Origin: CAWKMN01 sp963850765
GTDB taxonomy: Bacteria; Chloroflexota; Anaerolineae; Aggregatilineales; Aggregatilineaceae
NCBI GenBank assembly: GCA_963850765.1
Contig: CAWKMN010000003.1
Coordinates: 992,001 to 1,056,000 of the forward strand
Length of the DNA stretch: 64,000 nucleotides
Direction: 5' to 3'
Every line of letters begins with the position of its first letter. Position 1 is the first letter of the stretch. Of the stretch, positions 27,951-36,754 are shown piece by piece. The notes under the pieces were generated by a model. The model searched no databases, was not told where the DNA came from, and worked only from the letters and a program-made list of their open reading frames with translations. A program made the position numbers and the translations under genes.

Positions 27951-29678
27951 ATGGCCCAGTCGCAATTGAGCCTGAGGCGTATCCCTTCGCCCTGGTGGGT
28001 GCTGTTTGTCGTCTGTTTGCCCGTTTTCATCGGCGCGCTCGACCTGACGATCATTTCGGCGGTGCTGCCCGATGTGATCGTCAGCCTGGATCTGCCGGTC
28101 AAGGAATATCTGGATCAGGCAACCTGGGCGGTGAATGGCTATCTGCTGGCCTATGCCATCAGCATGACCTTTGCCGGCCGGCTGTCGGATCTGATGGGGC
28201 GGCGGGCGATCTACATCGCCTGCCTCGTCATCTTCATGATCGGCTCCTATCTGGTCACAGCCTACGACAGCCCACTATTCAATAGCTGGATGGCTCGCTT
28301 TTACCGGCAGGTGCTCGGTGAGAATCCGCCCCGCGTGGCCGAGCGTTATCTCTACCTCGTCATCATCGGCCGCGTGATTCAGGCCTTCGGCGCGGGCGCG
28401 ATGGTCCCGGTGACGATTGCCCTGGTGGGCGACCTGTTCCCCCCGGAGCGCCGCGGCCGGCCGCTGGGCGTGGTGGGCGCGGTGGATACGCTGGGCTGGG
28501 TGCTCGGCCATCTGTACGGCGGCGTGATGGTGCGCTTCTTTGGCGAATACGGCGGCAACATCATGGATGCCTTTGACCGTATCGGAGTGACGATCGCACA
28601 GCCGTCATGGGAAACCCTGTTTATCCTCAACATCCCGATCAGCCTGATCGCGCTGGTGGGGGCGTGGTGGGTGCTGCGCCGTGTCCCGCAGCCGCGCGCC
28701 GTTGGCCGCTTTGACGTGCTCGGCACGCTGTTTATCACCCTGGCGCTGATCGGGCTGAATATCGGCCTGGGCGGCACCAACCCCGAATCCGCGGCAACCA
28801 CGTCGAATATTGAAGACCTGAAAAACACGGCTTCCGGCTACGGACAATACTTCCTGATCGGCGCGGGAGTGGCGTTCCTGGCATTCATTCTGATCGAGTC
28901 GCGCGTTCGCTACCCGCTGATCCGGCTGAGCCTGTTCAGGAATCGCAACCTCTCGTCGGCCTCCCTGGTCAACCTGCTGGTAGGCTTCTGCCTGGCGATC
29001 GGGCTGGTCAGCGCACCATTGCTGGTCAACTTCCGGGCCAGCGAAACCACCAGCGCGAGCATCCAGCACGCCGCCTATATCGCCGGGCTGCTGCTCTCTG
29101 GCCTGACGATCCCCATGGCGCTGGCGGCGGTCCCTGGTGGCTGGCTGAGCGAGCGGTACGGCTACCGCCTGCCGACCGTGGCAGGGCTGGCGATGGCCGC
29201 GGCCGGTTTTGCGATCACGGGCGTCTGGTGGGACAGCGATACCTCTTACTGGGTCATGGGCGCGCAGATGGCTGTGATTGGCATTGGGCTCGGCCTGACG
29301 ATTTCCCCTATCGGGACCGCGGCGCTCAACGACGTGGACGAACACGAGCGCGGCGTGACGTCCGCGCTGATTCTGATCCTGCGGCTGGTGGGCATGACGA
29401 TCGCGATCTCGTGGCTGACGATCTATGCGCTCGACCGGTTCGACGTGCTGCAAGCGCGTTACACCGATGCAATCGCCACCGACATCAGCGAGCTGGTCAT
29501 CGCCACGCAGAACGCGACCATGCGCGCGGTGGTGGATGTGATCAACGAGCTTCAGTTTATCGGGGCGGTGGTCAGCGCGGCCGCACTGGTTATCGCCCTG
29601 CTGCTCAAAGGCGGGCAAACCACGTCCCCTTCGCCGGTCCGGGTGCGGTCGTATGTCGAGGATACCGCGCCGGATTAG
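27951..29678 (+). CDS. DHA2-type MFS transporter (14 TM)
   Basis: A 575-aa permease of the 14-helix drug:H+ antiporter 2 type. Early motifs are LDLTIISAVLPDV (helix 1) and GRLSDLMGRRA (motif A loop), then GRVIQAFGAGAMVP and TLGWVLGHLYGG. About 40 extra residues between helices 3 and 4 and another loop near helix 6 are longer than in small drug pumps. It follows the lipoprotein after 3 bases, so the two are translationally linked. By analogy with P55/Rv1410c it may move lipids to the lipoprotein rather than act as a drug pump; drug export remains possible. Confidence 0.82.
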   Translation: MAQSQLSLRRIPSPWWVLFVVCLPVFIGALDLTIISAVLPDVIVSLDLPVKEYLDQATWAVNGYLLAYAISMTFAGRLSDLMGRRAIYIACLVIFMIGSYLVTAYDSPLFNSWMARFYRQVLGENPPRVAERYLYLVIIGRVIQAFGAGAMVPVTIALVGDLFPPERRGRPLGVVGAVDTLGWVLGHLYGGVMVRFFGEYGGNIMDAFDRIGVTIAQPSWETLFILNIPISLIALVGAWWVLRRVPQPRAVGRFDVLGTLFITLALIGLNIGLGGTNPESAATTSNIEDLKNTASGYGQYFLIGAGVAFLAFILIESRVRYPLIRLSLFRNRNLSSASLVNLLVGFCLAIGLVSAPLLVNFRASETTSASIQHAAYIAGLLLSGLTIPMALAAVPGGWLSERYGYRLPTVAGLAMAAAGFAITGVWWDSDTSYWVMGAQMAVIGIGLGLTISPIGTAALNDVDEHERGVTSALILILRLVGMTIAISWLTIYALDRFDVLQARYTDAIATDISELVIATQNATMRAVVDVINELQFIGAVVSAAALVIALLLKGGQTTSPSPVRVRSYVEDTAPD

Positions 29679-29694
29679 GGCGTGTGATGGATTT

Positions 29695-29788
29695 TACCCC
29701 TATCCCCCAGCCCCTTTCCCCGCACGCGGAGAAAGGGGGGTAACTCAAGTCCCTCTCCGCTTGCGGGGAGAAATTTAGGGAAGGGTAA
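29695..29788. repeat. Dispersed G/C palindromic repeat pair
   Basis: It consists of CCCCTTTCCCCGCACGCGGA with its complement and then AAGTCCCTCTCC...GGGGAGAAATTTAGGGAAGGG. Both parts match the 19.4-kb element in order and orientation. Confidence 0.65.
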
Positions 29789-29804
29789 GGGCGGCTGGCT
29801 TGTT

Positions 29805-29833
29805 TTGGTGAATCTCTCTCGGCCTCATATAAT
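29805..29833 (+). promoter_or_regulatory. Promoter of the receiver/GAF gene
   Basis: TTGGTG (29805-29810) and a perfect TATAAT (29828-29833) with a 17-base spacer lie 44 bases before the ATG. Confidence 0.6.
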
Positions 29834-29877
29834 TGGGGCGTCTGACACCGCGCATTCGCAGAAAACGGAAGCCGATC

Positions 29878-30732
29878 ATGGTAGAGGGATCCAAAATTCA
29901 AGTGCTGGCCGCCGTCCGGCTGCCGTCCATTATCCAGTATCGTGAAAGCCTGTCCCGAGATCCCCAGCTCAAAGCAACCGTCGTCACCAGCGAAGTCGAA
30001 GCTCGTGAGGCCCTGGCGGATTCGCAGAAACACACCGATGTTTTTGTCGTCGATAACGGCCTGGGCGGGATCTTCGAGCTGATCCGGGAACTGCGCCAGA
30101 CATACCCCCGGCTGCTGATTCTGCTGGTGGACGAGGAAGCCGACTTTGGGACGCCCGGCCATGCGGATGAAGTCTCTGTCGCGCCATTCGACGATAATGA
30201 TCTGCTCAAACGCATTAAACGTCTGACCGAAGAACGCCGCCTCGAAACTCTACGTGCCGATGCCCTGCCCCCAGTCCGGCAGTTTGCTAAGTCACTGCGC
30301 CGTGTCGGACCGGGACAATCCAAACAGCAGGCCGCCGTCGAGGCGATCAAGGAACTGGGTTACGACTACGTGGCGTTTTATACCATTGTGCCCATGACCC
30401 CACCCGAACTCCGGCTCAGCGCCCAGGTTGGCCCCGGCGCACTCACGAACGCCGCACCGCAGCAGCAGGATTACGAGAATTCGCTGGTGGGCTGGGTCGC
30501 GCAGAACGGCCAGAGCCGGATCGTGGGGCCGGAGGATCATCCAAACCACCCGTTTATAAAACAGCAGCGTTTTGGCGCGGGCGCGTGTATCCCTGTGGGT
30601 ACCACGTTACGATTCGGTGTGCTGTTCGCCGCGCGCGAACAGCCGAACGCCATCACGCAGCAAAATGTGGTCATGCTGGAACTCGTCAGCGCGCAGCTTG
30701 CCAGCGCCCTGGCTAAACAGGCACGGCCCTGA
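29878..30732 (+). CDS. Receiver-like plus GAF-domain signalling protein
   Basis: This 284-aa protein joins a receiver-like N-terminal domain (KIQVLAAVRLPSI, VFVVDNGLGG with a possible phospho-Asp, about residues 6-115) to a C-terminal GAF domain (about 150-284; GYDYVAFYTIVP, GACIPVG, RFGVLFAARE). The acidic pair at the end of receiver strand 1 is missing, so phosphorylation is doubtful. No output or DNA-binding domain is present. The ATG at 29878 is preferred over a start 45 bases upstream because it follows the promoter spacing and begins the first strand. It ends 5 bases before the AstE/AspA-like gene, so the two are probably one operon. Confidence 0.65.
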   Translation: MVEGSKIQVLAAVRLPSIIQYRESLSRDPQLKATVVTSEVEAREALADSQKHTDVFVVDNGLGGIFELIRELRQTYPRLLILLVDEEADFGTPGHADEVSVAPFDDNDLLKRIKRLTEERRLETLRADALPPVRQFAKSLRRVGPGQSKQQAAVEAIKELGYDYVAFYTIVPMTPPELRLSAQVGPGALTNAAPQQQDYENSLVGWVAQNGQSRIVGPEDHPNHPFIKQQRFGAGACIPVGTTLRFGVLFAAREQPNAITQQNVVMLELVSAQLASALAKQARP

Positions 30733-30737
30733 AGCGC

Positions 30738-31856
30738 ATGATTGTGACGTCCTCTCTCATCCAGGTCGGAACCGCACGCAGCCAGCCCGGTCAGATCGTC
30801 TATGGGCGGTTTGACGCGGTCGCCCTGCCAACCGGCGGCTTCGACTCATTTCCGGTCATTATCGCCCAGGGACGCAGCAAAGGCCCGGTGCTGTGGCTAA
30901 CCGGCAACATCCACGGCGGGGAATACGACGGGCTGGCCGTCATTCACCAGTTCTTTCGCTCGAACATCCTCGACGGTCTGAAGGGCACGGTCGTCGCCAT
31001 CCCGACTCTGAGCCCGGCCGGACTGCGCGTCGGCGAGCGGAGCCCGTATTATCTGCGCGGCAAGGACCCGAACCGGCTGTTTCCCGGCCTGCCCGGCGCG
31101 GACGACCACGAGGACGTCGTGCCGCCGTCGGCGCTCGAACTGGCCTACGAGCGTCTGTTTGAGACTATCGACGCCACCGCCGACTACCTGCTCGACTTCC
31201 ACAACTACGGCATCCAGTCGATCCCGTTCGCCCTGCGCGATCCGATCTTTTACCGCGAGCCGCGCGATAAGCCTGTGGCGCGCAAGCTGCAAGAGACGGT
31301 CGGGGAGATGCTTCAGGCGTTGGGGCTGACCATCATCAACGAATATGCCTCGGATCGCTACCTGCGCATGAACCTGCACCGCTCGGTCAGCGGCGCGGCC
31401 CTGAACCGGGCGCGGATCCCGGCGGTCACGGTGGAAGTTGGGGGCCAGCTTGCGGTCAATACAGGACATGTGCGCGCCGTGGTGGTGGGAATCCGTAACA
31501 TGATGCGCTGGGCAGGCATGCTGGCCGGCTCGCCGGAACCGCTGCCGCCGGAGTTCCCCATCATCCGGCCCAATTACGCCATGCGCCGGACCACACATCC
31601 CCGCGTGCCCGAAGCCTGTCTGGTCTATCACCTCGTCCAGCCGGGTGATGCGGTGCGGGCGGGCGATCCGGTCGCGCACATGGCCGATATTTACGGGCGG
31701 CCGGTGGGCGCTCCCGACGGGCTGCTGCGGACCGAGTATGACGGTTTTGTGATGGGTATTTTCCCCGGCATCGCGTTCTATCCGAACGAAGCGATCATCG
31801 GGCTGGCCGTGCGCGACGAGGGCGATCTGATCGTCCAGGCCCCGCGCCGGTGGTAG
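30738..31856 (+). CDS. Succinylglutamate desuccinylase/aspartoacylase-family zinc hydrolase
   Basis: The 372-aa protein belongs to the M14-like AstE/AspA deacylase family. GNIHGGEYDG carries the zinc His and Glu, and YLLDFHNYG the third zinc ligand His. The conserved Arg region RGKDPNRLFPG follows, and the catalytic Glu probably lies in VTVEVGG. The C-terminal 110 residues form a beta-barrel/lipoyl-like cap (VQPGDAVRAGDPVAHM, DGFVMG). The family removes acyl groups from amino acids or similar amines; the exact substrate is unknown. The gene begins 5 bases after the GAF gene. Confidence 0.82.
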   Translation: MIVTSSLIQVGTARSQPGQIVYGRFDAVALPTGGFDSFPVIIAQGRSKGPVLWLTGNIHGGEYDGLAVIHQFFRSNILDGLKGTVVAIPTLSPAGLRVGERSPYYLRGKDPNRLFPGLPGADDHEDVVPPSALELAYERLFETIDATADYLLDFHNYGIQSIPFALRDPIFYREPRDKPVARKLQETVGEMLQALGLTIINEYASDRYLRMNLHRSVSGAALNRARIPAVTVEVGGQLAVNTGHVRAVVVGIRNMMRWAGMLAGSPEPLPPEFPIIRPNYAMRRTTHPRVPEACLVYHLVQPGDAVRAGDPVAHMADIYGRPVGAPDGLLRTEYDGFVMGIFPGIAFYPNEAIIGLAVRDEGDLIVQAPRRW

Positions 31857-31860
31857 GAGC

Positions 31861-32055
31861 TTACCCCTCCCTAAATCCCTCCCCGCACGCGGAGAGGGAC
31901 TTGTCGCGCCATCCAATTAGAGTGGGAATAACCGGATTTTTGTAGGGGCGTATCGCAATACGTCCCTACGATTCTCGATAGGTGTCAATAGGTGCTCTGG
32001 GAATCTATGCAGGGCGACCCGGTGGATCTTCCTGGGCGGGTTTACAATCCCGCCC
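31861..32055. repeat. Three intergenic palindromes
   Basis: The order is: an inverse copy of the CCCTCCCTAAATCCCT-type repeat (31863-31900); a hairpin of GTAGGGGCGTAT with ATACGTCCCTAC (31942-31969); and a GGGCGGGTTT/AATCCCGCCC hairpin (32034-32055) like the one at 17821-17842. They lie between convergent genes and may also terminate transcription. Confidence 0.65.
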
Positions 32056-32089
32056 CTGAAAAATCATCGAAAGAATGGGGAGATTGGAC

Positions 32090-33121
32090 CTACGACGACT
32101 GCACGCCGGCCAACCGATCGGCGTACTGGCGCTTGTAGTAGTCCAGATACTCGCCGGTCTTGATCTTCCGCCACCACCATTCGTTCTCCTGATACCACTG
32201 CACGGTCGCCGCCATGGCGTCTTCAAAGCGGTGCTGTGGTTCCCAGCCCAATTCGGCGCGGATCTTGTCATTGGTCAGGGCATACCGCCGGTCGTGGCCG
32301 GGACGGTCCTCAACGTAGCGGATCAGGCTCTCCGGCTTGCCGAGCGTCTGGAGGATAAAGCGCGTGATCTCGATATTGTGCAGCTCGTGATCGCCGCCGA
32401 CGTTGTAGATCCCGCCGGGCGCGCCCTTGTGCAGCACCACATCGATCGCGTCGCAGTGATCGTCCACATACAGCCAGTCCCGCACCTGCATCCCATCCCC
32501 ATACAGCGGCAGGGGCCGGTCATCAATCGCCTCGGTGATGAAAAACGGCGCGATCTTCTCCGGGTACTGGTAGGGGCCAAAGGTGTTACTGCCGCGCGTC
32601 ACGGTGGTGTGCAGCCCGTAGGTGACGTGATAGGCGCGCAGCATCATCTCGCCGCCCGCTTTGCTGGCCGCATAGGGGCTGTTCGGTTCCAGCGGGTCGC
32701 CCTCGCGGAAATAACCTTCCGGGATCGAGCCGTAGACCTCATCGGTGCTGACATGGTGCAGGCGCTTGATACCCAGTTCGCGCGCCGTGTCGAGCAGAAT
32801 ATACAGCCCGACGACATCCGTGTGAATGAAGGCATCCGGCTCCAGAATTGAGCGGTCTACGTGGGTTTCGGCGGCGAAGTTCACGATCGCGTCGATAGCG
32901 TGCGTTTGGAGCACGCGCCGCACCGTCTCGCGATCGCTGATGTCGCCCTGCTCGAAGGCATAGTTGGGCGCATCCTGCGCCGGCAGCAGGTTGTCCAGAT
33001 TGCCCGCGTAGGTCAGCTTGTCCAGCACCACGATCCGGTAATCGGGATATTTGTTCACCATGCGGCGCACAAAACCACTGCCGATAAACCCCGCGCCGCC
33101 TGTCACCAGGATATTTTTCAT
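32090..33121 (-). CDS. rmlB: dTDP-glucose 4,6-dehydratase
   Basis: This 343-aa short-chain dehydrogenase/reductase converts dTDP-glucose to the 4-keto-6-deoxy sugar, the second step toward dTDP-rhamnose and other deoxysugars. The N-terminus ILVTGGAGFIGSGFVRRM is the NAD loop, with AAETHVDRS, STDEVYGS and YAASKAG (catalytic Tyr and Lys), then RGSNTFGPYQYPEKI, the RmlB-specific stretch. The ATG at 33121 begins the first strand. It lies at the end of a minus-strand exopolysaccharide cluster with an RmlA-type gene upstream. No rmlC or rmlD is in the window, so the final sugar is uncertain. Confidence 0.93.
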   Translation of the reverse strand: MKNILVTGGAGFIGSGFVRRMVNKYPDYRIVVLDKLTYAGNLDNLLPAQDAPNYAFEQGDISDRETVRRVLQTHAIDAIVNFAAETHVDRSILEPDAFIHTDVVGLYILLDTARELGIKRLHHVSTDEVYGSIPEGYFREGDPLEPNSPYAASKAGGEMMLRAYHVTYGLHTTVTRGSNTFGPYQYPEKIAPFFITEAIDDRPLPLYGDGMQVRDWLYVDDHCDAIDVVLHKGAPGGIYNVGGDHELHNIEITRFILQTLGKPESLIRYVEDRPGHDRRYALTNDKIRAELGWEPQHRFEDAMAATVQWYQENEWWWRKIKTGEYLDYYKRQYADRLAGVQSS

Positions 33122-33197
33122 CTCGTTCAGACTCCTTTTTCGCGGTTGGCTGTTAGCGATTAGCGCTAGCCAAAAGCTAAAAACCAACTGCTGATGG

Positions 33198-34040
33198 CTA
33201 CTCTGTTGCTACACCGTTCGGAGAGAGGACAAATTTCACGATCGCGTGCGCGACGCCGTCTTCGTCATGGCTGCCGGTCACGTAATCCGCGCCCATGCGG
33301 ACCGCTTCGGGTGAATGGCCCATCGCCACCCCGATCCCCGCCAGGCGGATCATGTCCAGATCGTTGCAGTTATCGCCAAAGCACATGGTTTCGTGCGGCG
33401 CGATGCCGAGATAGTCCAGGATATAGGCCAGCGCCGTGCCCTTGCTCGCTCCGGCCGGCAGCAGTTCCACCACGGTGATCAGACCGGACCGCAGCACCTG
33501 CGCCCGACCGGCGAACGTGTGCTCCAACTCGAGTTGGAACTGGTTCACACGCTGCGGATCGCGGTTCATCAGCACGATCTTATAGGGCTTGTATTCGGAT
33601 CGGAGCGCCGCTTCGAGATCGGGGACCATGACCGGCACCGGCTCGTGATGATCGACCAGTTCCTGCACACTCTCATTCCACGCTTCGGCCAGCAGCCCTG
33701 TCTCTGTAGAGACGATTGGCGTAAACCCGCGCGCCTTGCTGATCCGCACGACTTCGATCGCGTCATCGCGCAAGAGCGGATGTTCATGGAGCAGCGTGCC
33801 GTCCGGCGTGAAAACCTGCGTGCCATTGCCGCAGATTATCGGGATCTGGATGTCGAACTGCCGGGTGATCCCCGGCGTCGAGGGGAACGACTTGCCCGTC
33901 GCAACGGTGAACAGCACGCCGCGCGCCTGTACTTCGCGGATCACATGCTCGGTGAAAGGCGTAACGACGTGCTCGGAATTCAGCAGTGTCCCGTCCAGGT
34001 CGGTCACGATCAGGCGGATAGGTTCTTCGGGCATGGACAT
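33198..34040 (-). CDS. HAD-superfamily (Cof-type) phosphatase
   Basis: A 280-aa HAD hydrolase of the Cof/type IIB cap class. The nucleophile motif is VTDLDGTLL, motif II is TVATGKS, the Lys lies near GASKGTAL, and motif IV is MCFGDNCNDLDM. These enzymes remove phosphate from sugar phosphates or flavin mononucleotide. Its place between rmlA-like (6 bases away) and rmlB genes points to a sugar-phosphate substrate, as an inference from neighbourhood only. Confidence 0.85.
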   Translation of the reverse strand: MSMPEEPIRLIVTDLDGTLLNSEHVVTPFTEHVIREVQARGVLFTVATGKSFPSTPGITRQFDIQIPIICGNGTQVFTPDGTLLHEHPLLRDDAIEVVRISKARGFTPIVSTETGLLAEAWNESVQELVDHHEPVPVMVPDLEAALRSEYKPYKIVLMNRDPQRVNQFQLELEHTFAGRAQVLRSGLITVVELLPAGASKGTALAYILDYLGIAPHETMCFGDNCNDLDMIRLAGIGVAMGHSPEAVRMGADYVTGSHDEDGVAHAIVKFVLSPNGVATE

Positions 34041-34046
34041 GTCCTG

Positions 34047-35117
34047 TTACAGCAGCCCCAGGCGGCTGTGGTCGCCCAGGTGCATCTTGATCGCCTTGGG
34101 GCGCAGCGAGGCAATCGTCACCTCGGCATAGCGCCCGATCAGGCTGTCTTGAATACGGGTGGGAATGTCGCGGATCGTGCTGTGCTCCAATACGATGCTG
34201 CGCTCGATCTCGCTGTTCTCGATGACGACATTATGATAAATGCTGGAAAACGGCCCCACATAGCTGTTGATGATACGCGTGTTGCGCCCGATGATGGCCG
34301 GACCGCGGATGACGCTGTTCACGATCTCCGCGCCTTCTTCGATGGTCACGCGGGTATCGATCTCCGAGCGCTCGTCTACCTTGCCCCGGATCGCCGGGCA
34401 GAGTTCTTCCAGCACAAAGCTGTTCGCCGTCAGCATCTCGCCGGGCTCGCCCGTATCGATCCACCAGCCGCGATGAATGTGGGGATAGACCGTGTAATCA
34501 TGCTCGACAAGCCATTGAATCGCGTCGGTGATTTCCAACTCGCCGCGGAACGATGGCTTGATCGCCGCCGTCGCTTCGAAGATATGGTGATCGAACATGT
34601 AGATGCCGACCAGCGCCAGATTCGACGGGGGGTCCTTGGGCTTTTCGACCAGCTGCACGATACGCCCTTCGCCGTTCAGGCGGGCCACCCCATAGCGTTC
34701 GGGGCGTTCGACCGCCGTCAGCACGATCTGGCTGTTCCACTCGGTATGATCGGCAAATTCCGCGATGAGCGGGCTGATCCCACCCTGGATGACGTTATCG
34801 CCCAGGAACATCACAAAGCGGTCATCGCCCAGAAAATCGCGCGCAATCTTGACGGCGTGGGCCAACCCGGACGGCGCGTCCTGCGGAATATAGGTCACGC
34901 TGACGCCGAACTGCTCACCCGTGCCCACCGCCTCGCGGATTTCGGGGCCGGTATCCCCGATCACGATCCCAATCTCGCGGATGCCCGCATCGCGGATCGC
35001 CTCGATCACGCGGACGAGGATCGGCTTGTTGGCGACCGGGATGAGTTGTTTCGCGCGCGTATAGGTTAATGGATACAGTCGCGTCCCCTTGCCGCCGCTC
35101 AGAATCAGGCCCTTCAT
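34047..35117 (-). CDS. Long-form glucose-1-phosphate thymidylyltransferase (RmlA-long)
   Basis: This 356-aa protein joins a nucleotidyltransferase domain (GLILSGGKGTRLYPLT, PVANKPIL, MFLGDNVIQ, EKPKDPPSN, ITDAIQWL) to a C-terminal left-handed beta-helix of I/V-x-x-x repeats. It makes dTDP-glucose (or another NDP-sugar) from glucose-1-phosphate and feeds the adjacent RmlB. Long-form members lack the usual allosteric-site control and are common in Chloroflexota and Actinobacteria. A paralog sits at 48402-49478. The start ATG at 35117 begins the signature loop directly. Confidence 0.85.
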   Translation of the reverse strand: MKGLILSGGKGTRLYPLTYTRAKQLIPVANKPILVRVIEAIRDAGIREIGIVIGDTGPEIREAVGTGEQFGVSVTYIPQDAPSGLAHAVKIARDFLGDDRFVMFLGDNVIQGGISPLIAEFADHTEWNSQIVLTAVERPERYGVARLNGEGRIVQLVEKPKDPPSNLALVGIYMFDHHIFEATAAIKPSFRGELEITDAIQWLVEHDYTVYPHIHRGWWIDTGEPGEMLTANSFVLEELCPAIRGKVDERSEIDTRVTIEEGAEIVNSVIRGPAIIGRNTRIINSYVGPFSSIYHNVVIENSEIERSIVLEHSTIRDIPTRIQDSLIGRYAEVTIASLRPKAIKMHLGDHSRLGLL

Positions 35118-35200
35118 CGTGTGCGCTCCCAAAGATAGTTAACGGTGAACAGTAATCAGTAGACAGTAATCAGTGAACAGTTGATGGCGTCTGCTCATGC

Positions 35201-35316
35201 ACTTTACCCCTGAATTCCCTCAAAAAGCACGCGAGGGGGCTTTGCTCCCCCTCTCCGCGCGTGGAGAGGGGGAAGCGAGCAGCCTCGCTAGAGGACGCTC
35301 GCCGGGGGTGAGGTAT
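35201..35316. repeat. Dispersed palindromic repeat cluster
   Basis: The stretch contains a GAGGGGGCTTTGCTCCCCCTC hairpin-like palindrome, followed by CTCCGCGCGTGGAGAG. Just upstream (35142-35183) are short direct repeats of CAGTAATCAGT. It lies between the RmlA-long gene and the CpsD gene and holds no ORF. Confidence 0.55.
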
Positions 35317-35319
35317 ATC

Positions 35320-35985
35320 CTACCGCGCGTAATAACCGCCGACGGCGCGCTCGCGCGGGGCGTTGATCAGCACGGTACCGATCAGCGGCACCTTGACGCG
35401 TTCGAGTTCTTCCTTGGCGCGGGCGGCATGATCGCGGCGCGACGTGCCCGCGCGCAGCACCAGCAGCAGCCCATCGACCTTCAGGCCGAGCAGCGCCGCA
35501 TCGGTCACGACCAGCACGGGCGGCACATCGAACAGCACATAATCCGCCTGTTCCTTCAGCGCGGCGATCGCCTGATCCATCCGGCGCGAGACCAGCACAT
35601 CCGCCGGGTTGGGCGGCAGCGGGCCGCTCGTCAGGACGCGCAGATGATCGATGCCAACCGCCTGCAAGGCCGGATTCGCCAGGGCCGCCTCGCTGAGCAG
35701 CATGGTCGTCAGGCCCTCGGTATTGTCGAGCTTCCACAAATCGTGCTGGGCCGGCTTGCGCAGATCGCAGTCCACGATGATCGTATCGTGCCCGCTCTGC
35801 GCCAGCGTCACGGCGAGATTCGCCAGCGCGGCGCTTTTGCCTTCGCCCGGCACCGGGGAGGTGATCGCCAGCGTGCGAACCGGGTTGTCCAGATTGGAGA
35901 ACATCAGGTTGGTGCGCAGAGTCCGGTAGGCTTCGGCAGCGGGCGCACGCGGATCGGTCAGGGTTATCAGGTTTGTTTCGGGCAT
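35320..35985 (-). CDS. CpsD/CapB-family tyrosine-protein kinase (exopolysaccharide regulator)
   Basis: A 221-aa P-loop protein of the BY-kinase type. The Walker A region is SPVPGEGKSAALANLA, Walker A' is IIVDCDLRKPAQH, and Walker B is DYVLFDVPPVL. The C-terminus ends GGYYAR, a very short tyrosine tail that may be autophosphorylated. In Gram-positive-type systems this cytosolic kinase is switched on by a separate Wzz/CapA membrane partner. Here a Wzz-like gene ends 9 bases upstream, which fits exactly. It controls polymer length or export. Confidence 0.87.
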   Translation of the reverse strand: MPETNLITLTDPRAPAAEAYRTLRTNLMFSNLDNPVRTLAITSPVPGEGKSAALANLAVTLAQSGHDTIIVDCDLRKPAQHDLWKLDNTEGLTTMLLSEAALANPALQAVGIDHLRVLTSGPLPPNPADVLVSRRMDQAIAALKEQADYVLFDVPPVLVVTDAALLGLKVDGLLLVLRAGTSRRDHAARAKEELERVKVPLIGTVLINAPRERAVGGYYAR

Positions 35986-35994
35986 GTCACCACC

Positions 35995-36657
35995 TCAAGC
36001 GCGGTTATCGTCGGCGGGGACCGCCGCCAGCACAGGTAATCCCAGGAAACGCTCGACATCTTCCCCGTTGCGAACCACATTGGATTCCAGGTATTCCAGC
36101 ACAAAGACCACCGTCCCGCCGAGCAGCAGCCCCAGGATCGCACCCGCCAGCACGTTGATCCGCGTGTTGGGCGTGTGCTGTCCCCAGGTTGCCGTGTCGA
36201 TCAGAATGGGATCAATGCGGTCTTCACGCTGAAGTCCGCGATTGCTGGCGTTCTTGTACTCCTCAAGCAGTTTGCCATATTCGGTCGCCACCTGCGCCGC
36301 CAGCGGGCCGTCTTCCATATCCACATCGAATTGAACGATGAGCTGCGTCGGATCGGAGGCGATGGTGACGTGGCTGCGTAACTCGCCAGGGGTCGTATCC
36401 AGGTGCAGCCGGTTGATCACTTGAGACGCCTGATCGTCGCTGTTCATATACACGACATAGCTGTTCAGCAGCGTGCGCAGGGTTTCGGTCAGGCCAAAAT
36501 CATTCCGCGCCGGCTGGAACAGGACTCGCTGCGTGGCGCGATAGGTGGGGGTCTGCAATCGGCTGAATACAAACGCGGCGGCGGCGGTGATCAGCACGGC
36601 CAGCACGATTATCCACCCCCGCCGGAGGAGTATCCGGGCGTAATACAGTAAATTCAT
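35995..36657 (-). CDS. Wzz/YveK-like chain-length determinant protein
   Basis: A 220-aa membrane protein with two membrane helices (about 15-35 and 165-190) and an external domain between. The N-terminal helix follows RRGWIIVLAV, and the C-terminal region has the Pro-containing second helix then LEYLESNVVRNGEDVERFLGLPVLAAVP, the family signature that meets the BY-kinase. It probably sets polysaccharide chain length and activates the CpsD-type kinase encoded 9 bases downstream. Confidence 0.85.
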   Translation of the reverse strand: MNLLYYARILLRRGWIIVLAVLITAAAAFVFSRLQTPTYRATQRVLFQPARNDFGLTETLRTLLNSYVVYMNSDDQASQVINRLHLDTTPGELRSHVTIASDPTQLIVQFDVDMEDGPLAAQVATEYGKLLEEYKNASNRGLQREDRIDPILIDTATWGQHTPNTRINVLAGAILGLLLGGTVVFVLEYLESNVVRNGEDVERFLGLPVLAAVPADDNRA

Positions 36658-36754
36658 TGGGTCAGGTCCTTCAGCTTCAAAACCACAGGCTCATTATAAC
36701 AGGCGTCCAAACGTTATCAGCTTTTTATCAGGCTGGCGCGTGGCAATAGTCAGC

